Source: Chloroflexota bacterium (GTDB lineage Bacteria; Chloroflexota; Anaerolineae; B4-G1; SLSP01). Taken from it: a stretch of DNA of 64,000 bases. Position 1 is the stretch's first letter; each line of letters opens with the position of its first letter. A program made the position numbers and the translations under genes. Below the pieces are notes generated by a model that was not told the DNA's origin, searched no databases, and was given only the letters and a program-made list of their open reading frames with translations. The stretch spans positions 1-64,000 of the forward strand of contig JAKQHY010000035.1 in the NCBI GenBank assembly GCA_029555965.1. Direction: 5' to 3'. Positions 44,319 through 54,866 of the stretch are shown piece after piece.

Positions 44319-45441
44319 GCGCGCCTCCTTGCGGCGTCAGCGGTAAGGGCAGCACTTCGTATACTTCGGCCAACAACGGAAAGGCCAGTGGAATGGGTAA
44401 ATTCCACTTACGCGCCGCCGCCAAATTCATCAACAGCACACTCCGCGCCGAGGTATCCACCGGGATAGTGGCCGGGGAGTCGCCATGAATGATGCGCAGC
44501 GTCAGTTCCGCCGCACGCGCCCCCTGAGCATAGCCAGAAGGCGCCAACCCGGCCACCGCGCCATAGCGGACTGCCCGGCTAGACATTGCAAAGACCGGAA
44601 CCGGCGAGTTTTCCAACATCCACGCTAGTAAAGTTTCCTGATCCATATACTGCCCCCCACTATCCCACACGTAATAAGCACTGGTCAACAAGATAAAATC
44701 ATAGTCCCCGGCCCCCAAAACCTCAGCCTGCCATGTCTGCCATTGCGCCGTCACCAACAAATCCGGCTCCGGCGCGTCTGGTTGATAGGTTTTGAGCGCC
44801 TGGTAGACATTCTGGGCCATCAACCGCCCAGAGGCAGAGGCGTCACTCAAAATGAGGTAATGGCCCGTGTCGTTAACAAACGCGCGGGCAATTTCCAGGT
44901 TTTGTTCCGGACGCAATACTTCCAACACGCCCGTCACATTGGGACGATTCAGGTCGTATTCCTGAGCATCGTTGTTCAAGCCGCAGTAGACGAAAGGGGT
45001 TTGAGCGTCAGGGTAATGCGGAATGACGGTGCGGATGGCTTCGTCGTCGGAAACAATGACCAGGTCCGGTTGGAAAGCCTGTACCTGGGCAATGGCCGCG
45101 TCGGCCGCCGGCGCGATATGCGAGGGCAGGACATATTGGGCGATATTCATATACACAGGCTCCCATTCCAAGGTATCCTCAACGCGACTGTACCCGTTGC
45201 GCGCCAGCGTTTCCAAGATGCCATTTTGAATTTGTAAGGTCCAGGGATCGCTGTCGGTATAGCTGCTGACCCACGCCAGGCGCAAAGTTCGTGGAGCCTG
45301 CGACGATACGGGAGTAGGCGCGGGAGGACGGCTATCAAACTCTCGCGCCGCCGAGCAGGACAGCAACCCGCAAGTCAGCGCCAGCAGCCCCAACCCCAGA
45401 CCACGCCGGAGACTGCGCGCCCGCGCCCCCAGAAGAGCCAT
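44311..45441 (-). CDS. ABC_sub_bind-type binding lipoprotein
   Basis: A 376-residue extracytoplasmic protein with a lipoprotein signal (L-L-S-C, lipidated Cys29) and a Pro-rich linker. The rest fits the ABC transporter substrate-binding family PF04392: V-S-S-Y-T-D-S-D, then P-D-L-V-I-V-S-D-D-E-A-I-R-T-V, then P-F-V-Y-C-G-L-N, then N-V-T-G-V-L-E. No permease or ATPase gene is present on either side. Its coupling to the sensor genes (start overlaps the preceding stop by one base; its stop lies within the first codons of the HAMP multi-GAF gene, overlap ATGATTAA) suggests it presents a ligand to a membrane sensor. The ligand is unknown. Confidence 0.85.
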   Translation of the reverse strand: MALLGARARSLRRGLGLGLLALTCGLLSCSAAREFDSRPPAPTPVSSQAPRTLRLAWVSSYTDSDPWTLQIQNGILETLARNGYSRVEDTLEWEPVYMNIAQYVLPSHIAPAADAAIAQVQAFQPDLVIVSDDEAIRTVIPHYPDAQTPFVYCGLNNDAQEYDLNRPNVTGVLEVLRPEQNLEIARAFVNDTGHYLILSDASASGRLMAQNVYQALKTYQPDAPEPDLLVTAQWQTWQAEVLGAGDYDFILLTSAYYVWDSGGQYMDQETLLAWMLENSPVPVFAMSSRAVRYGAVAGLAPSGYAQGARAAELTLRIIHGDSPATIPVDTSARSVLLMNLAAARKWNLPIPLAFPLLAEVYEVLPLPLTPQGGAHD

Positions 45442-47192
45442 CAGTCCTGCTCCCCCAGCGGCAACAGTTGAATCCGGCTACGCTCTACCTGAAGTGCGCG
45501 GCCCAGCTCTTCCACGGCGCCGCGCATAATCGCATCCGTGCTGCCGCCCACCCGGACGCGGGCCATGATCTCGCTGCGCGCGCGTTGTTGGTTCGCGCGC
45601 CGCGTAGTCTCTTCCAACAAACGCGCGTTATCCAACGCCAGGTCTAATTGTTCCACCACAAAACGGGTAAACTGTAGTTGTTCCTCAGTCCACGGCGTCG
45701 GTTTTTCAAAGGCCAACACCCCTAGCTTCTGGCGACGAATCGTCAGCGGCGCCAACAGAAGATGCATCCCATCGGGCGCGACCGTTGTGGTCACCTCCGC
45801 CACATCCGCCGGGGACACTGTCAGGGTTGCCTCTTCGGGCGATAGGCGATTGACAATACCGGAAGCATAGTCGTAGTCCAGGCTCATATTGCGGCGGGCT
45901 AACGCCTGCCGCCACGCGCGCAGAGCGTCCTGCTCCTGGTAACGGGAGAGGCGCTCCAGTGTTTCGCGCGCGTCCGCCAGAGAGCGCGTGTTGGCAATCG
46001 CCACGGCAATGCTGTCGGCCAGGATGCGCAACACGGCGACATCCTCATCGCCAAAGGCGGCCTCTTCTTTCGTCTGAATATCCAGCACCCCAATCGTCTC
46101 ATCCCGCGCAATCAGTGGCAGCGCCATCTCCGATTTGGTATCCGGCAGTTCGGGGTTGTTGAACCAAATCGTATCCTCCCCCACCCGAAAAGCGAAGCGA
46201 GCAATGCCGGTGCTGGAAACGTAGCCGACGATACCCTGCTGCCCCACGCGCATCCGATGACCGCGCGCCAACATCCGCTGACCGCCCTCCGAGGAGGCGG
46301 CCTGCAATACAGCCCAGGCATTGGTGGGGTCTACCAGGAAAATAGCCACATGATAGAAGCCCAACCGTTCCGCAATCAGGTTGACGGTGGTGTCCAGCAG
46401 GGGCTGCAAATGCTGGATAGAAGAGGCGGCCCGGCTCAGTTCCGCAATGGCCTGGAATTGTTCGGCGCGCTTCTGCAATACAGCCGTGCGGGTTTCAACG
46501 CGCTGCGCCAACTCCCGGCGGGTCGCTTCCAGAGATTGGGTTGAATCCTGCAAATGCTGTAACCAGTCACGGGTGAGCCGTGCATTGACAAACGCCAAAA
46601 TTCCCGGCACGGCAGTCAACAACATCAGGGTCAATGCCTGCCCAATAAACCAGAACAGGGTGGCAGATTGGCCCACCAACGGTTGATAAGTATGCGCGCG
46701 GGTCGTCACAAAAAGGAGCAGATAGTATACCAATACCCCCAGAACGGTCATGGGGACGTACCAAAGGGGCAGGAAAACCCCCACCAGTGTCAACGGCCAA
46801 AAGTACATCAACCACCAGGGAGATACAGTGCCGCCAAAAAGATAGATCGCGATAGAAATGCCGGCCAGACACAGTCCAATGTACAGCGCAAAGGCGCGAC
46901 GCATATTCCCGCGTTTGGTCTGGATATAGCCGACCAGGCCAAAGGGAACAAACATTAACGCAAAGGCTCCTTGCAGCCAAAACTCAGTCACGTTTTCAAT
47001 CCAGGCGTTACGCCAGGCAAAGACATACATCCCGCAAAACATGCAGGAGAAACACAGACTCATTAACATCAGGATGTTAAACAGGCGGCCCAGGCGAATT
47101 TCTTCCGCATTGTCGCCCACCGATTTGACATCAATCAAACGGGTCAACACGGCAAAAATTTTCTCACGCCATTGCAACGGCAATGTGATCAT
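45441..47192 (-). CDS. Six-helix membrane GAF sensor without output domain
   Basis: 583 residues. About six membrane helices occupy residues 28-215 (for example L-M-L-M-S-L-C-F-S-C-M-F-C-G-M and L-T-L-M-L-L-T-A-V-P-G-I-L). A coiled coil (205-245) leads to a full GAF at about 245-415, which carries the array signature W-F-N-N-P-E-L-P-D-T-K-S-E-M-A-L-P-L, then a half-GAF (420-525) and the shared tail (V-E-E-L-G-R-A-L-Q-V-E-R). The membrane part does not match a named MASE family with certainty. ATG overlaps the preceding stop by four bases; AGGAGGAG is six bases upstream. Confidence 0.85.
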   Translation of the reverse strand: MITLPLQWREKIFAVLTRLIDVKSVGDNAEEIRLGRLFNILMLMSLCFSCMFCGMYVFAWRNAWIENVTEFWLQGAFALMFVPFGLVGYIQTKRGNMRRAFALYIGLCLAGISIAIYLFGGTVSPWWLMYFWPLTLVGVFLPLWYVPMTVLGVLVYYLLLFVTTRAHTYQPLVGQSATLFWFIGQALTLMLLTAVPGILAFVNARLTRDWLQHLQDSTQSLEATRRELAQRVETRTAVLQKRAEQFQAIAELSRAASSIQHLQPLLDTTVNLIAERLGFYHVAIFLVDPTNAWAVLQAASSEGGQRMLARGHRMRVGQQGIVGYVSSTGIARFAFRVGEDTIWFNNPELPDTKSEMALPLIARDETIGVLDIQTKEEAAFGDEDVAVLRILADSIAVAIANTRSLADARETLERLSRYQEQDALRAWRQALARRNMSLDYDYASGIVNRLSPEEATLTVSPADVAEVTTTVAPDGMHLLLAPLTIRRQKLGVLAFEKPTPWTEEQLQFTRFVVEQLDLALDNARLLEETTRRANQQRARSEIMARVRVGGSTDAIMRGAVEELGRALQVERSRIQLLPLGEQD

Positions 47193-48556
47193 AGGCTCTC
47201 CTCCTGCTGCGCCCCCAGCGTCAACCGCGCCGCGCCGCGCTCGGCATTCAACGCCCGCCCCAATTCCATCAAAGCCCGCTCCAACACGGCCTCGATCTCT
47301 ACCTCGGCGCGGATCTGCGCCGTCACCTCGCTGGAAGCCTGCTCCCGCGCGGCGCGGCGGTTGGTGTCGTCCAGCAGCCGCAAGTTCTCAATCGTCTGCG
47401 CCAATTGGTCGGCAACGGCGTTCACAATCTCTAATTCCTCGGCGCTCCATTCGCCAGTCTCATCACGCCGCGCGCCCACCGCGCCGATAATCTGTCCGCG
47501 CGTTTGTAAAGGGATCGCCAGTTCCTTTCCGGTCACTGTCAAATTGCGGGTACGCACCGCCTCAGTCATCGCCGGCAACCACACCGCATGGTTGACCAGC
47601 ACCTCGTCTCCCCGGTAGACGTAGCCACTGGGGGTCGTCCCACTCTCCGTCAAACTTTCCCACGACCGTTGAACGTAGGCTTGTTGGACCGATTGCACCT
47701 CTGTCAGCGCCTCGACCAGGCTTTCCACCGTCGCGTTCAAGTAGCGCCCCAGGTTGATCAGGGATAGCGACAGGTTTTTGTTGTTCGCCATTTCATTCAT
47801 GTCCAGGCGGAGCGCGTAATCTCCGGCGCGGATTAATTCCAAGAAATTCACGTACTGCTTCAGCGTATTATCCAATTGTTCCGCGGACTGCGCGTCACGT
47901 CGCCGCAGTTCGCGCTCAGCCTCCACAGCCGCCTGCGCGCGCTGCGTCGCCACCGCCAGATCACGCTGCTGTTGACGCAAGGTTTCAAGCGACTCTTGCA
48001 TAAACGCGGCCAGTTGCCCGTTGATCATTAACAAGATAAATGAGACGAAGAAAAAGGTGGCTCCCCAGAACACCCACATCAAAACTGAGGGCATAGCATA
48101 GGGGGTCACAACGCCCAAATATTCCAAAATCAGGAAAAGGGCATAAAGGGCGACATTCACCACCAGGGTGGGCAACCCGCCGCGCCGCCCGACCAATGAG
48201 CCGGCAATTAAAGGGATGGCCGGCAACGCTATAGCGATAGGGCCGGTAACGCCGCGCATATAGTGCATAGCAATGAATAATATGAAAGAAAGGCTAGATA
48301 GATACAGACTTAGGGCCAACTTGAACTGCTTGCGCCGCACCAACCATAGCGTGCCGCTCATTAAGGCCACCGCCACCCCCCCCCACACCAGCAAGCCCTG
48401 GGGGAAATCCGGGATTGTATACCAGCCCACGATGTAAACTCCCCAGAAGAGAGTAAACACCCCCAGGGTAAGTAAGATCACCTGCCGGAAGAGCTGTTCA
48501 CGACGTTCTGTTTCGGATACTGTGGTATTCACCAGCGAACGGTAGTCCTCAGTCAT
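47189..48556 (-). CDS. Six-helix membrane sensor with half-GAF only
   Basis: The shortest sensor of the string, 455 residues. About six membrane helices (25-195), a long coiled coil (200-260) and a HAMP-like segment (L-I-R-A-G-D-Y-A-L-R-L-D-M-N-E-M, about 255-295) are followed directly by a half-GAF (300-400, W-E-S-L near its start, then L-A-I-P-L-Q-T-R-G-Q-I-I-G-A-V) and the shared tail (M-E-L-G-R-A-L-N-A-E-R). The full GAF found in its paralogues is missing, replaced by the HAMP-like part. This shows that the half-GAF and tail travel as one unit. No output domain. Confidence 0.85.
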   Translation of the reverse strand: MTEDYRSLVNTTVSETERREQLFRQVILLTLGVFTLFWGVYIVGWYTIPDFPQGLLVWGGVAVALMSGTLWLVRRKQFKLALSLYLSSLSFILFIAMHYMRGVTGPIAIALPAIPLIAGSLVGRRGGLPTLVVNVALYALFLILEYLGVVTPYAMPSVLMWVFWGATFFFVSFILLMINGQLAAFMQESLETLRQQQRDLAVATQRAQAAVEAERELRRRDAQSAEQLDNTLKQYVNFLELIRAGDYALRLDMNEMANNKNLSLSLINLGRYLNATVESLVEALTEVQSVQQAYVQRSWESLTESGTTPSGYVYRGDEVLVNHAVWLPAMTEAVRTRNLTVTGKELAIPLQTRGQIIGAVGARRDETGEWSAEELEIVNAVADQLAQTIENLRLLDDTNRRAAREQASSEVTAQIRAEVEIEAVLERALMELGRALNAERGAARLTLGAQQEESL

Positions 48557-48558
48557 GG

Positions 48559-50229
48559 TTAGGCGCCTCCTTCAGGGGGAGTCAGAGTGCGCGCGGCGCC
48601 GATACGACCGACCGTCTCATCAGCGCGCAACACCCGCGCCACTTCCTGAACAGCGCGGCGCATCGCCTCCTCCACGGTCAGGGAAGCCCGGATATTGTCG
48701 GTGATTTCACGGGTGAGTTGCTCGCGCAGCGCGCGGCGCTGGGTGACTTCATAAAGGCGCGCGCTGTCCAATGCCTGTTCCAACTGTGCCATCAAAGTTT
48801 CCAATATCATGTTTTCCTCGGCCGTCCACGTTCGCCCGGCTTTGTGCGCGATGATTTGACCCAGCACTTGCCCCCGCACGCGCAAGGGCAACAAGCGTTC
48901 CGCCAGTTCGAGCGAGGCCTCAGGCGCCGTCTCTCCGGTATAACGATACTCCCGCCCCATCTCCGAACGCAGCCAATGTTGCCACGATTCACGGGTCGCC
49001 CGACCGGCAACCCGCTCGGCAATCTGGAGGCTCTCCCGCAGCTCGGCAAACAGACGCGCCTGGTTAATGACCATCGCCGATTGGTCAGCCAACGATTGCA
49101 AGACTAACGTATCTTGTGTGTCAAAGGCGTCAGTGTCCTGACTGTATAATCCCAAGACGCCAAAAACCTCGCTGTTCTGCACCTGACGCAGCGGCAGCCA
49201 TAAGAGGGTGCGAGCATCCGGCAGGTCCGGGTTATTGAAGAAGTTCGCGCCAGTACTCACAGAGGGCATGGTATCCTCCGCGCGACACATCCGAGTCTCG
49301 CCGCGCCACACAACTGCCTCCAAATCCGGCGATCCCGGCAATTCCAGGTGGTATCCCCGCGCCAACCAACGCCGGCCCGCCTCCCCAGAGGCAGCCTGTA
49401 GCGTCAAATGGCGGCGCGTGTCATCCAGCAGCAGAATGGCGGCATGATAGAGAGAAAATTCATCACAGATCAGATCCACCAGGCGCTCCCACAACGGCGT
49501 CAGTTCCAACGCGGACGCCGTTTCCCAGGTCACACGCACGGTAGCTTCCAAATAGGCGAAACGACGCTCCACATTGCGCACGTAAGCGGATTGCGCCTCA
49601 CGGTTGAGCTGCAAATCCCGATTGCGTTCAGCCAACATCCGCTCGCTACGGCGCATGAGTTGACTCCAACGTTGCCGCTGTTGCAGACTCGTCTGCAACA
49701 GTGCGGCTATCAGCGTGATGACCAGGCTGAATACAACCACAGACTCGGCAGGCACCGGTTGCTCCCCGCTCCCGGCAATCAGCCCGATCCGCTCCAGGAG
49801 GAACAGCAGCGCTCCGGACAAAATGCAGAGCGCGCCTATCACAAGGGTCGCATTGGCGCCCAGTAAAGCCCCCGCCGCGACAACGACCAGGCAGTATGCC
49901 AGTGCGATCATCCCTCGGATTCCCCCAGAGGTCATCGTCAAATAAGTGATCGTAACCCACAACAACAGCGTCAACAACCAGGCGATGGGACGCACGTGGC
50001 CCCGTAACAGCGCCAACCGTAAACCGACTAAGGCCAGCGTCAATACCACCCCCATCCCCAAGTCTATCAGGGCTTCTGCCGGTTCTACCAAAATCATGAT
50101 GCCGGTTCCCACGAGGGTGGCGACAAAGATAATCCACAGGATGGTATGCAACAACAGCGTGGTGTGCGCGACCTCCCGGTCGGCGCTCACTGTCGGCGGA
50201 GCGAAGAACTGCCCGATTCTATCCCACAT
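48559..50229 (-). CDS. Six-helix membrane GAF sensor without output domain
   Basis: 556 residues: membrane helices at about 28-190 (T-L-L-L-H-T-I-L-W-I-I-F-V-A-T-L-V, and others), a short coiled coil, full GAF at about 225-385 (F-N-N-P-D-L-P-D-A-R-T-L-L-W-L-P-L, a divergent form of the array signature), half-GAF at 390-490 (W-Q-H-W-L-R-S, then I-A-H-K-A-G-R-T-W-T-A-E-E-N) and the tail (V-Q-E-V-A-R-V-L-R-A-D-E). The membrane segment is related to that of the next two six-helix proteins further up the string, so these arose by duplication. Gap to the preceding stop is two bases. Confidence 0.85.
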   Translation of the reverse strand: MWDRIGQFFAPPTVSADREVAHTTLLLHTILWIIFVATLVGTGIMILVEPAEALIDLGMGVVLTLALVGLRLALLRGHVRPIAWLLTLLLWVTITYLTMTSGGIRGMIALAYCLVVVAAGALLGANATLVIGALCILSGALLFLLERIGLIAGSGEQPVPAESVVVFSLVITLIAALLQTSLQQRQRWSQLMRRSERMLAERNRDLQLNREAQSAYVRNVERRFAYLEATVRVTWETASALELTPLWERLVDLICDEFSLYHAAILLLDDTRRHLTLQAASGEAGRRWLARGYHLELPGSPDLEAVVWRGETRMCRAEDTMPSVSTGANFFNNPDLPDARTLLWLPLRQVQNSEVFGVLGLYSQDTDAFDTQDTLVLQSLADQSAMVINQARLFAELRESLQIAERVAGRATRESWQHWLRSEMGREYRYTGETAPEASLELAERLLPLRVRGQVLGQIIAHKAGRTWTAEENMILETLMAQLEQALDSARLYEVTQRRALREQLTREITDNIRASLTVEEAMRRAVQEVARVLRADETVGRIGAARTLTPPEGGA

Positions 50230-50231
50230 AG

Positions 50232-53200
50232 TTATGCTCCCTGTTCGCGATCCGTTCCTAGCTCAATCGTCAGGTCGTGTAACCCCAACGCCTCGCCTAT
50301 CGCCCGGGCGGCGGTCTGTAGTACGGTATCCACATCCAACGAAGCGCGCATCTGCGCCGCGACCGCGCCAGTGAGACGCTCGCGCGCCGCCGCCCGCTGT
50401 GTCTCATCCAATAAGCGCAGTGTCTCTGCCGCCTGCCCCATACGCTCGGCCACCGCCTCCAATAAGGCGACGTCATCCGCGCTCCACTTACGGCTGCCAT
50501 CCTCGTCGTGAATGCCCAGGACGCCAATGACCTGATCCCGTAACGTGATGGGAACCGCCAGAGCGGCATGGCGCGTATCCCCAACCTGGGCTGGCAGCGT
50601 CACGGCCCGCTGGTCAGCCACGACCTGGCGCACCTCAGGGAGCACGGCCTCTCCCAGGGGATCAGCGCCTGGACGCCGGGTTTCATAACCGGTGGCGACC
50701 GCCACCTGCAAATACTCTGCCCACGCCTGCTGCTGATAACGACGCTGGACCGCCTGCATTTCGGACAATGCGGCGCGGGTCTGCTCCAACAAACGGGCGG
50801 TCTCCACCGCCGCCGCCACCCGATCAGTGATACTGCGCAACAAGCCCACTTCTTCCGAGGTGACGCGCGCGCGCTCTTGACGGTGATGACCGACCTCCAA
50901 CACGCCAATCACCGCATCGCGGGCGATCAGCGGCACGTAGACACGGATGAGATTAGCATGGCCGGCGCGCTCAAATAGCTCACGGTCGAAGCGGTCATCC
51001 CAGCCATCAATGACCTCAATTTCCCGCTTATGGACCACGTCCATGAGAATGTCCCCTTGTAACTGGGCCAGGGGGCGCACCAGTCCCTCCATAGAGGCTG
51101 CCCATCCAATCGCGCGCGGCGTCCGCACCTCCCCCGACGCCTCATCAATCAAATTGATAGCAATATAGGTGAAACCCATCGTATCCGCAAGCGCCGTCAC
51201 AGTCGCATCCAAGGTCGCGCTCAGGTCGGTCATGCCGGCGACGGCCTCGCTGATTTCCTGCAACGTTCGCATTTCCGCAACCTGCGCCTGGGTCCGCGTG
51301 CGTAGGCGGATGTTTTCGATGGCATTCGCCAATTGATCGGCCATAGACTGCAAGATTGCCACATCCTGCTCGCCAAAGGCTGCCGGTTGATCGCTCTGGA
51401 TAGTCAAGGCGCCAATCGCACGCCCCCGGCTGACCAGAGGCAGCGCCAATTCGGAGCGGGTGGCCGGCAGCAGGGGATGCGGCTTGCGCATCGCTTCCGC
51501 CCCCACATCAAGCGCGATGCGCGCCTGACGGTTCGCCACACACCAGCCAATCATGGAATCGCCGCCCACTTCCAATTGGTGCCCTTTGCTCGTCAACTCG
51601 CGGCCCACCTCTCCAGAACCGGCCCGCAACACGGCGGTCCGCCCGGTTTCGTCCACCAGAAACACTCCCGCGTAGTACAAATCTAGGCGGTCTTTGACCA
51701 GGTCTACCGCCTGCTGCAATAACATTTCAGCTTCCATAGCGCCGCCGGCCAGCCGTGACACTTCGGAAACTGTTTCGAGTTGTACGTTACGGCGCAGCAG
51801 CACCGCTTCTGTCCGCTTCAGTTCGGTAATATCGCGCGTTACGCCCACAAAACTGGTGATATTACCGTCGGTGTCATAGAGAGGGATCTTGGTGGTGGAC
51901 AACCATAACGGCTCACCAGATTCCGGGGAAATAATCTGATCTTCCTTATTCAGCAATGGTTGCCCCGATTGCATGAGAGACTGTTCCTCAGCATGATACC
52001 TCTCCGCCGACGCTTGCGGGAAGAAGTCGAAGTCCGTTTTACCCACGACCTCTTCCTGACTCTGTATACCCAAAATCCGCAGATGCGCCCGATTATTGAT
52101 AACAAAGCGACTCTGGCGGTCTTTAACATAAATATAATCCGGAATCGTATCAATGAGCGCCCGCAGCAGGTTACGTTCCTGCGCCAATTGCATTTCCGCG
52201 CGTTTGAGGGTGGTGATATCCCGCGAAACGCCAAAAGTGCCGATAACGTTGCCTGCGTCATCATACATGGGCATCTTGGAGGTCAACACCCACGTATCGG
52301 GGCGATCCAACCATGTTTCGCGCTCCTCAAGGTCAAGAATCGGCCGGCCAGTACGGATGATCTCCTGTTCGGCAGTGTAGGCCGGGCGCGCGTGATCTTC
52401 GGTGAAGAAATCAAAATCGGTTTTCCCGACCACCTCAGTCGGGTCCTGCAAGCCAAAGCGGACCGACTGCGACTTGCTGACGCGGATAAAACGGCTCCGG
52501 TCATCCTTGAAATAGATATGATCGGGAACATTTTCCATCAAGGCATCCATCAGGCGCTGCTCATAACGCAAGGTTGCGTACAGGCGCGCGTCGGTTAACG
52601 CATCGGCCAACCGGTCGGCCATGGTCTGCAAAACGGTGATGTCGTCCGCGTCAAATGCCGCTGGCTGTTCGCTTTGAATCGTCAGCGCCCCCAGCACTTG
52701 ATCGCGGCTGATCAGAGGCAAGGCCAACTCCGAGCGGGTTTGGGGTAAAAATGGATTGTTGAAGCGCACGGCCTCTGCCCCCACGTCCAACGCGATGCGG
52801 GCCTGCCGGTTAGCAATACACCAACCAATCATAGAACTGCTCTCTATCCGCAATTTGTGGCCCCGCGCCAACATCTGCCGTCCAGCCTCACCGGAGCCGG
52901 CGCGCAATACGGCCCATTTCCCCCCAGCCTCCCCGCTCCACACGCCTGCTTCATCCACCAGAAACACCCCAGCGTAATACAGAGCGAACCGTTCACAGAT
53001 CAACTCTACGACTTGCGCCAACAACACATCCGGATCCAGCACGCTGCTGGCCGCCTGTGAAACTTCCGCCGCAGCCTGAGCACGCCCGGCGCGGCGGTCC
53101 AAAGAACGCAGCAGGGACTCCCGCTCACGCGTCAAGAACACGCCTTGCAGGGCGACGCCGATTTGCCGGCTTAACATCGCGTACAATGGCGCCTGTTGCG

Positions 53201-54866
53201 GCCCAACCTCAAACACAACAAAACCCAAATGAGCGCGTTGGAAATAAAGCGGTTCGACCACCCAATTGTAACGGCGTTCGGTTGGGATATAGTCAGTCGG
53301 CACCAACCGCCGCGCCGGAAATATCACACCCTCGGATGGCAGAGAAATCTGACCCTTTTCGTTATACGCCATCACCAGCCGGGCATCTTCCGTGGGCGCA
53401 GTTTGATCCAGGTACAACGAGAGATAGGCGCCGGGAATTTCCAAGGCCCGTAATTCCCGCACCAGGATATCCATTTGCGCTGAAAGGTCAAAGGTGGTCA
53501 ACAACACCTGCTCCAGGTTGCGCAGCATCTCAGTCCGCCGCACCGCCTGATAAGTCTCATGCGCCTGCGCCTGCTGCCAGATTTCCAGCAGCAGAACCCG
53601 AGCCTGCTGCCAGAGGTTTTCGGCGCGGGCCAAAGCGGCGGCATCCGCTGTCAGCAAAGGCGCCAGGACACGTCTTTGCTCCGATAGCAGCAACTGGCCC
53701 ACCGAGAGCGGCGTCCCGGCTAACCGCATCTGGTGCAACATCTCGTAGAAAATCCTGAGAAATGCCGCAGTCTCCGCCGGGGCGGACGCTGCGCGGCACA
53801 CCTCCTGCTGCAAAGCCTCCAACAACGGCGCACACCACCGGGCAGCAGGCAGGCTCGCGCCGCTTTGAGTCACAGCCGCCAGCAGCGGCTCCCGCGCCAT
53901 GTCAAACGCGGCGGCGCATACCGGCGGCTCAATTTCAGGCATATCAGCCGACAAATAAGGGGCCGCGGCGTTCATCACGGTGAGGGGCAAACATCCGCAC
54001 GATTCGCGGATCACCAGCTCGGCCGGCACCAGAACTTGCTCTGGCGTGGGCTGCCCGCGAATTAATGAGAGCAACAATTCGGCTACGGTATACCCCAACT
54101 CATAGGTGGGCATTTTCACCGTTGTCAAAGCCGGCGCCATGAAGCGCGCCTCCTCCACATCGTCAAACCCCACCACAGCGATCTCTTGGGGCACCTGGAT
54201 CCCGCGCGCGTGCAAAGTTCGCAAAATCGCAATGGCCTGACCGTCATTCGCGGATGCTATGGCGTCTATGTCACGCTGAGGGCGGAGCTGGCGCTCATCC
54301 AGCAGCGTCGCCACCGCCTGCGCTCCCAGCGCGCCGGTAAAATCTCCCGGCGTTACAAGTGCGGGATCAAAGGGGATCTCAAAAGCGGTCAGGGCATCCT
54401 GGTAAGCGGCATAGCGATTAAGGGCAGTGGGGTTATCAGCCGGCCCCTGGACGAAAGCGATACGCCGGCAGCCATGAACCTGGATCAGGTGGCTGATGAC
54501 AGCGTACATCCCCGCGTAGTCTCCCGTGGCAGCGCCGGGGACGCCAGGATAAAACCGATGCGAGTTGACCACCGGCAGCGGACTGTAATACTGTTGGTAA
54601 GCGGCCTCAAACTCCTCACGATTATTCCACCACTGCGCCAGACCCACCCCATCCAGATGTTCTGGGCTGACCAGGCGGTGCAACACACAGCGCACATCCG
54701 TTTCCCAGGAGATGCTGGTAAAGAACGATATCATGTTGACGTCCTGCGTCTGCGCCAAGGCTTGCGCGCCCAGCCACCAGTCACTGGGCCACGTTACCAC
54801 ATGGGCCACCAATCCCAGAGTCGGACGTTGTTTTTCCATTTGAGGTTTGCGCTTCTTTTTACTCAT
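50232..54866 (-). CDS. LacI-type ligand-binding domain fused to GAF and PAS domains; no DNA-binding helix
   Basis: About 1544 residues, no membrane helix and no signal peptide. Residues about 14-290 are a LacI-type periplasmic-binding fold (P-T-L-G-L-V, then R-R-I-A-F-V-Q-G-P, then I-A-V-V-G-F-D-D-V) ending in R-E-S-C-G-C. The LacI helix-turn-helix is absent. A helical linker, a GAF-like domain (450-585), GAF (600-765), two PAS domains (775-890, 895-1020) that resemble each other (both with V-V-G-K-T-D-F-D-F-F), two GAFs (1035-1190, 1205-1360), a half-GAF (1380-1490) and the shared tail follow. It probably senses a sugar-like ligand inside the cell. The start taken has the 8-base overlap ATGAGTAA with the preceding gene; an ATG three codons earlier is possible. 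Confidence 0.88.
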   Translation of the reverse strand: MSKKKRKPQMEKQRPTLGLVAHVVTWPSDWWLGAQALAQTQDVNMISFFTSISWETDVRCVLHRLVSPEHLDGVGLAQWWNNREEFEAAYQQYYSPLPVVNSHRFYPGVPGAATGDYAGMYAVISHLIQVHGCRRIAFVQGPADNPTALNRYAAYQDALTAFEIPFDPALVTPGDFTGALGAQAVATLLDERQLRPQRDIDAIASANDGQAIAILRTLHARGIQVPQEIAVVGFDDVEEARFMAPALTTVKMPTYELGYTVAELLLSLIRGQPTPEQVLVPAELVIRESCGCLPLTVMNAAAPYLSADMPEIEPPVCAAAFDMAREPLLAAVTQSGASLPAARWCAPLLEALQQEVCRAASAPAETAAFLRIFYEMLHQMRLAGTPLSVGQLLLSEQRRVLAPLLTADAAALARAENLWQQARVLLLEIWQQAQAHETYQAVRRTEMLRNLEQVLLTTFDLSAQMDILVRELRALEIPGAYLSLYLDQTAPTEDARLVMAYNEKGQISLPSEGVIFPARRLVPTDYIPTERRYNWVVEPLYFQRAHLGFVVFEVGPQQAPLYAMLSRQIGVALQGVFLTRERESLLRSLDRRAGRAQAAAEVSQAASSVLDPDVLLAQVVELICERFALYYAGVFLVDEAGVWSGEAGGKWAVLRAGSGEAGRQMLARGHKLRIESSSMIGWCIANRQARIALDVGAEAVRFNNPFLPQTRSELALPLISRDQVLGALTIQSEQPAAFDADDITVLQTMADRLADALTDARLYATLRYEQRLMDALMENVPDHIYFKDDRSRFIRVSKSQSVRFGLQDPTEVVGKTDFDFFTEDHARPAYTAEQEIIRTGRPILDLEERETWLDRPDTWVLTSKMPMYDDAGNVIGTFGVSRDITTLKRAEMQLAQERNLLRALIDTIPDYIYVKDRQSRFVINNRAHLRILGIQSQEEVVGKTDFDFFPQASAERYHAEEQSLMQSGQPLLNKEDQIISPESGEPLWLSTTKIPLYDTDGNITSFVGVTRDITELKRTEAVLLRRNVQLETVSEVSRLAGGAMEAEMLLQQAVDLVKDRLDLYYAGVFLVDETGRTAVLRAGSGEVGRELTSKGHQLEVGGDSMIGWCVANRQARIALDVGAEAMRKPHPLLPATRSELALPLVSRGRAIGALTIQSDQPAAFGEQDVAILQSMADQLANAIENIRLRTRTQAQVAEMRTLQEISEAVAGMTDLSATLDATVTALADTMGFTYIAINLIDEASGEVRTPRAIGWAASMEGLVRPLAQLQGDILMDVVHKREIEVIDGWDDRFDRELFERAGHANLIRVYVPLIARDAVIGVLEVGHHRQERARVTSEEVGLLRSITDRVAAAVETARLLEQTRAALSEMQAVQRRYQQQAWAEYLQVAVATGYETRRPGADPLGEAVLPEVRQVVADQRAVTLPAQVGDTRHAALAVPITLRDQVIGVLGIHDEDGSRKWSADDVALLEAVAERMGQAAETLRLLDETQRAAARERLTGAVAAQMRASLDVDTVLQTAARAIGEALGLHDLTIELGTDREQGA

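Noticed and set aside
50232-54866. LacI-family transcription factor
   Set aside because: The N-terminus lacks any helix-turn-helix; the fold begins within the first 15-20 residues.
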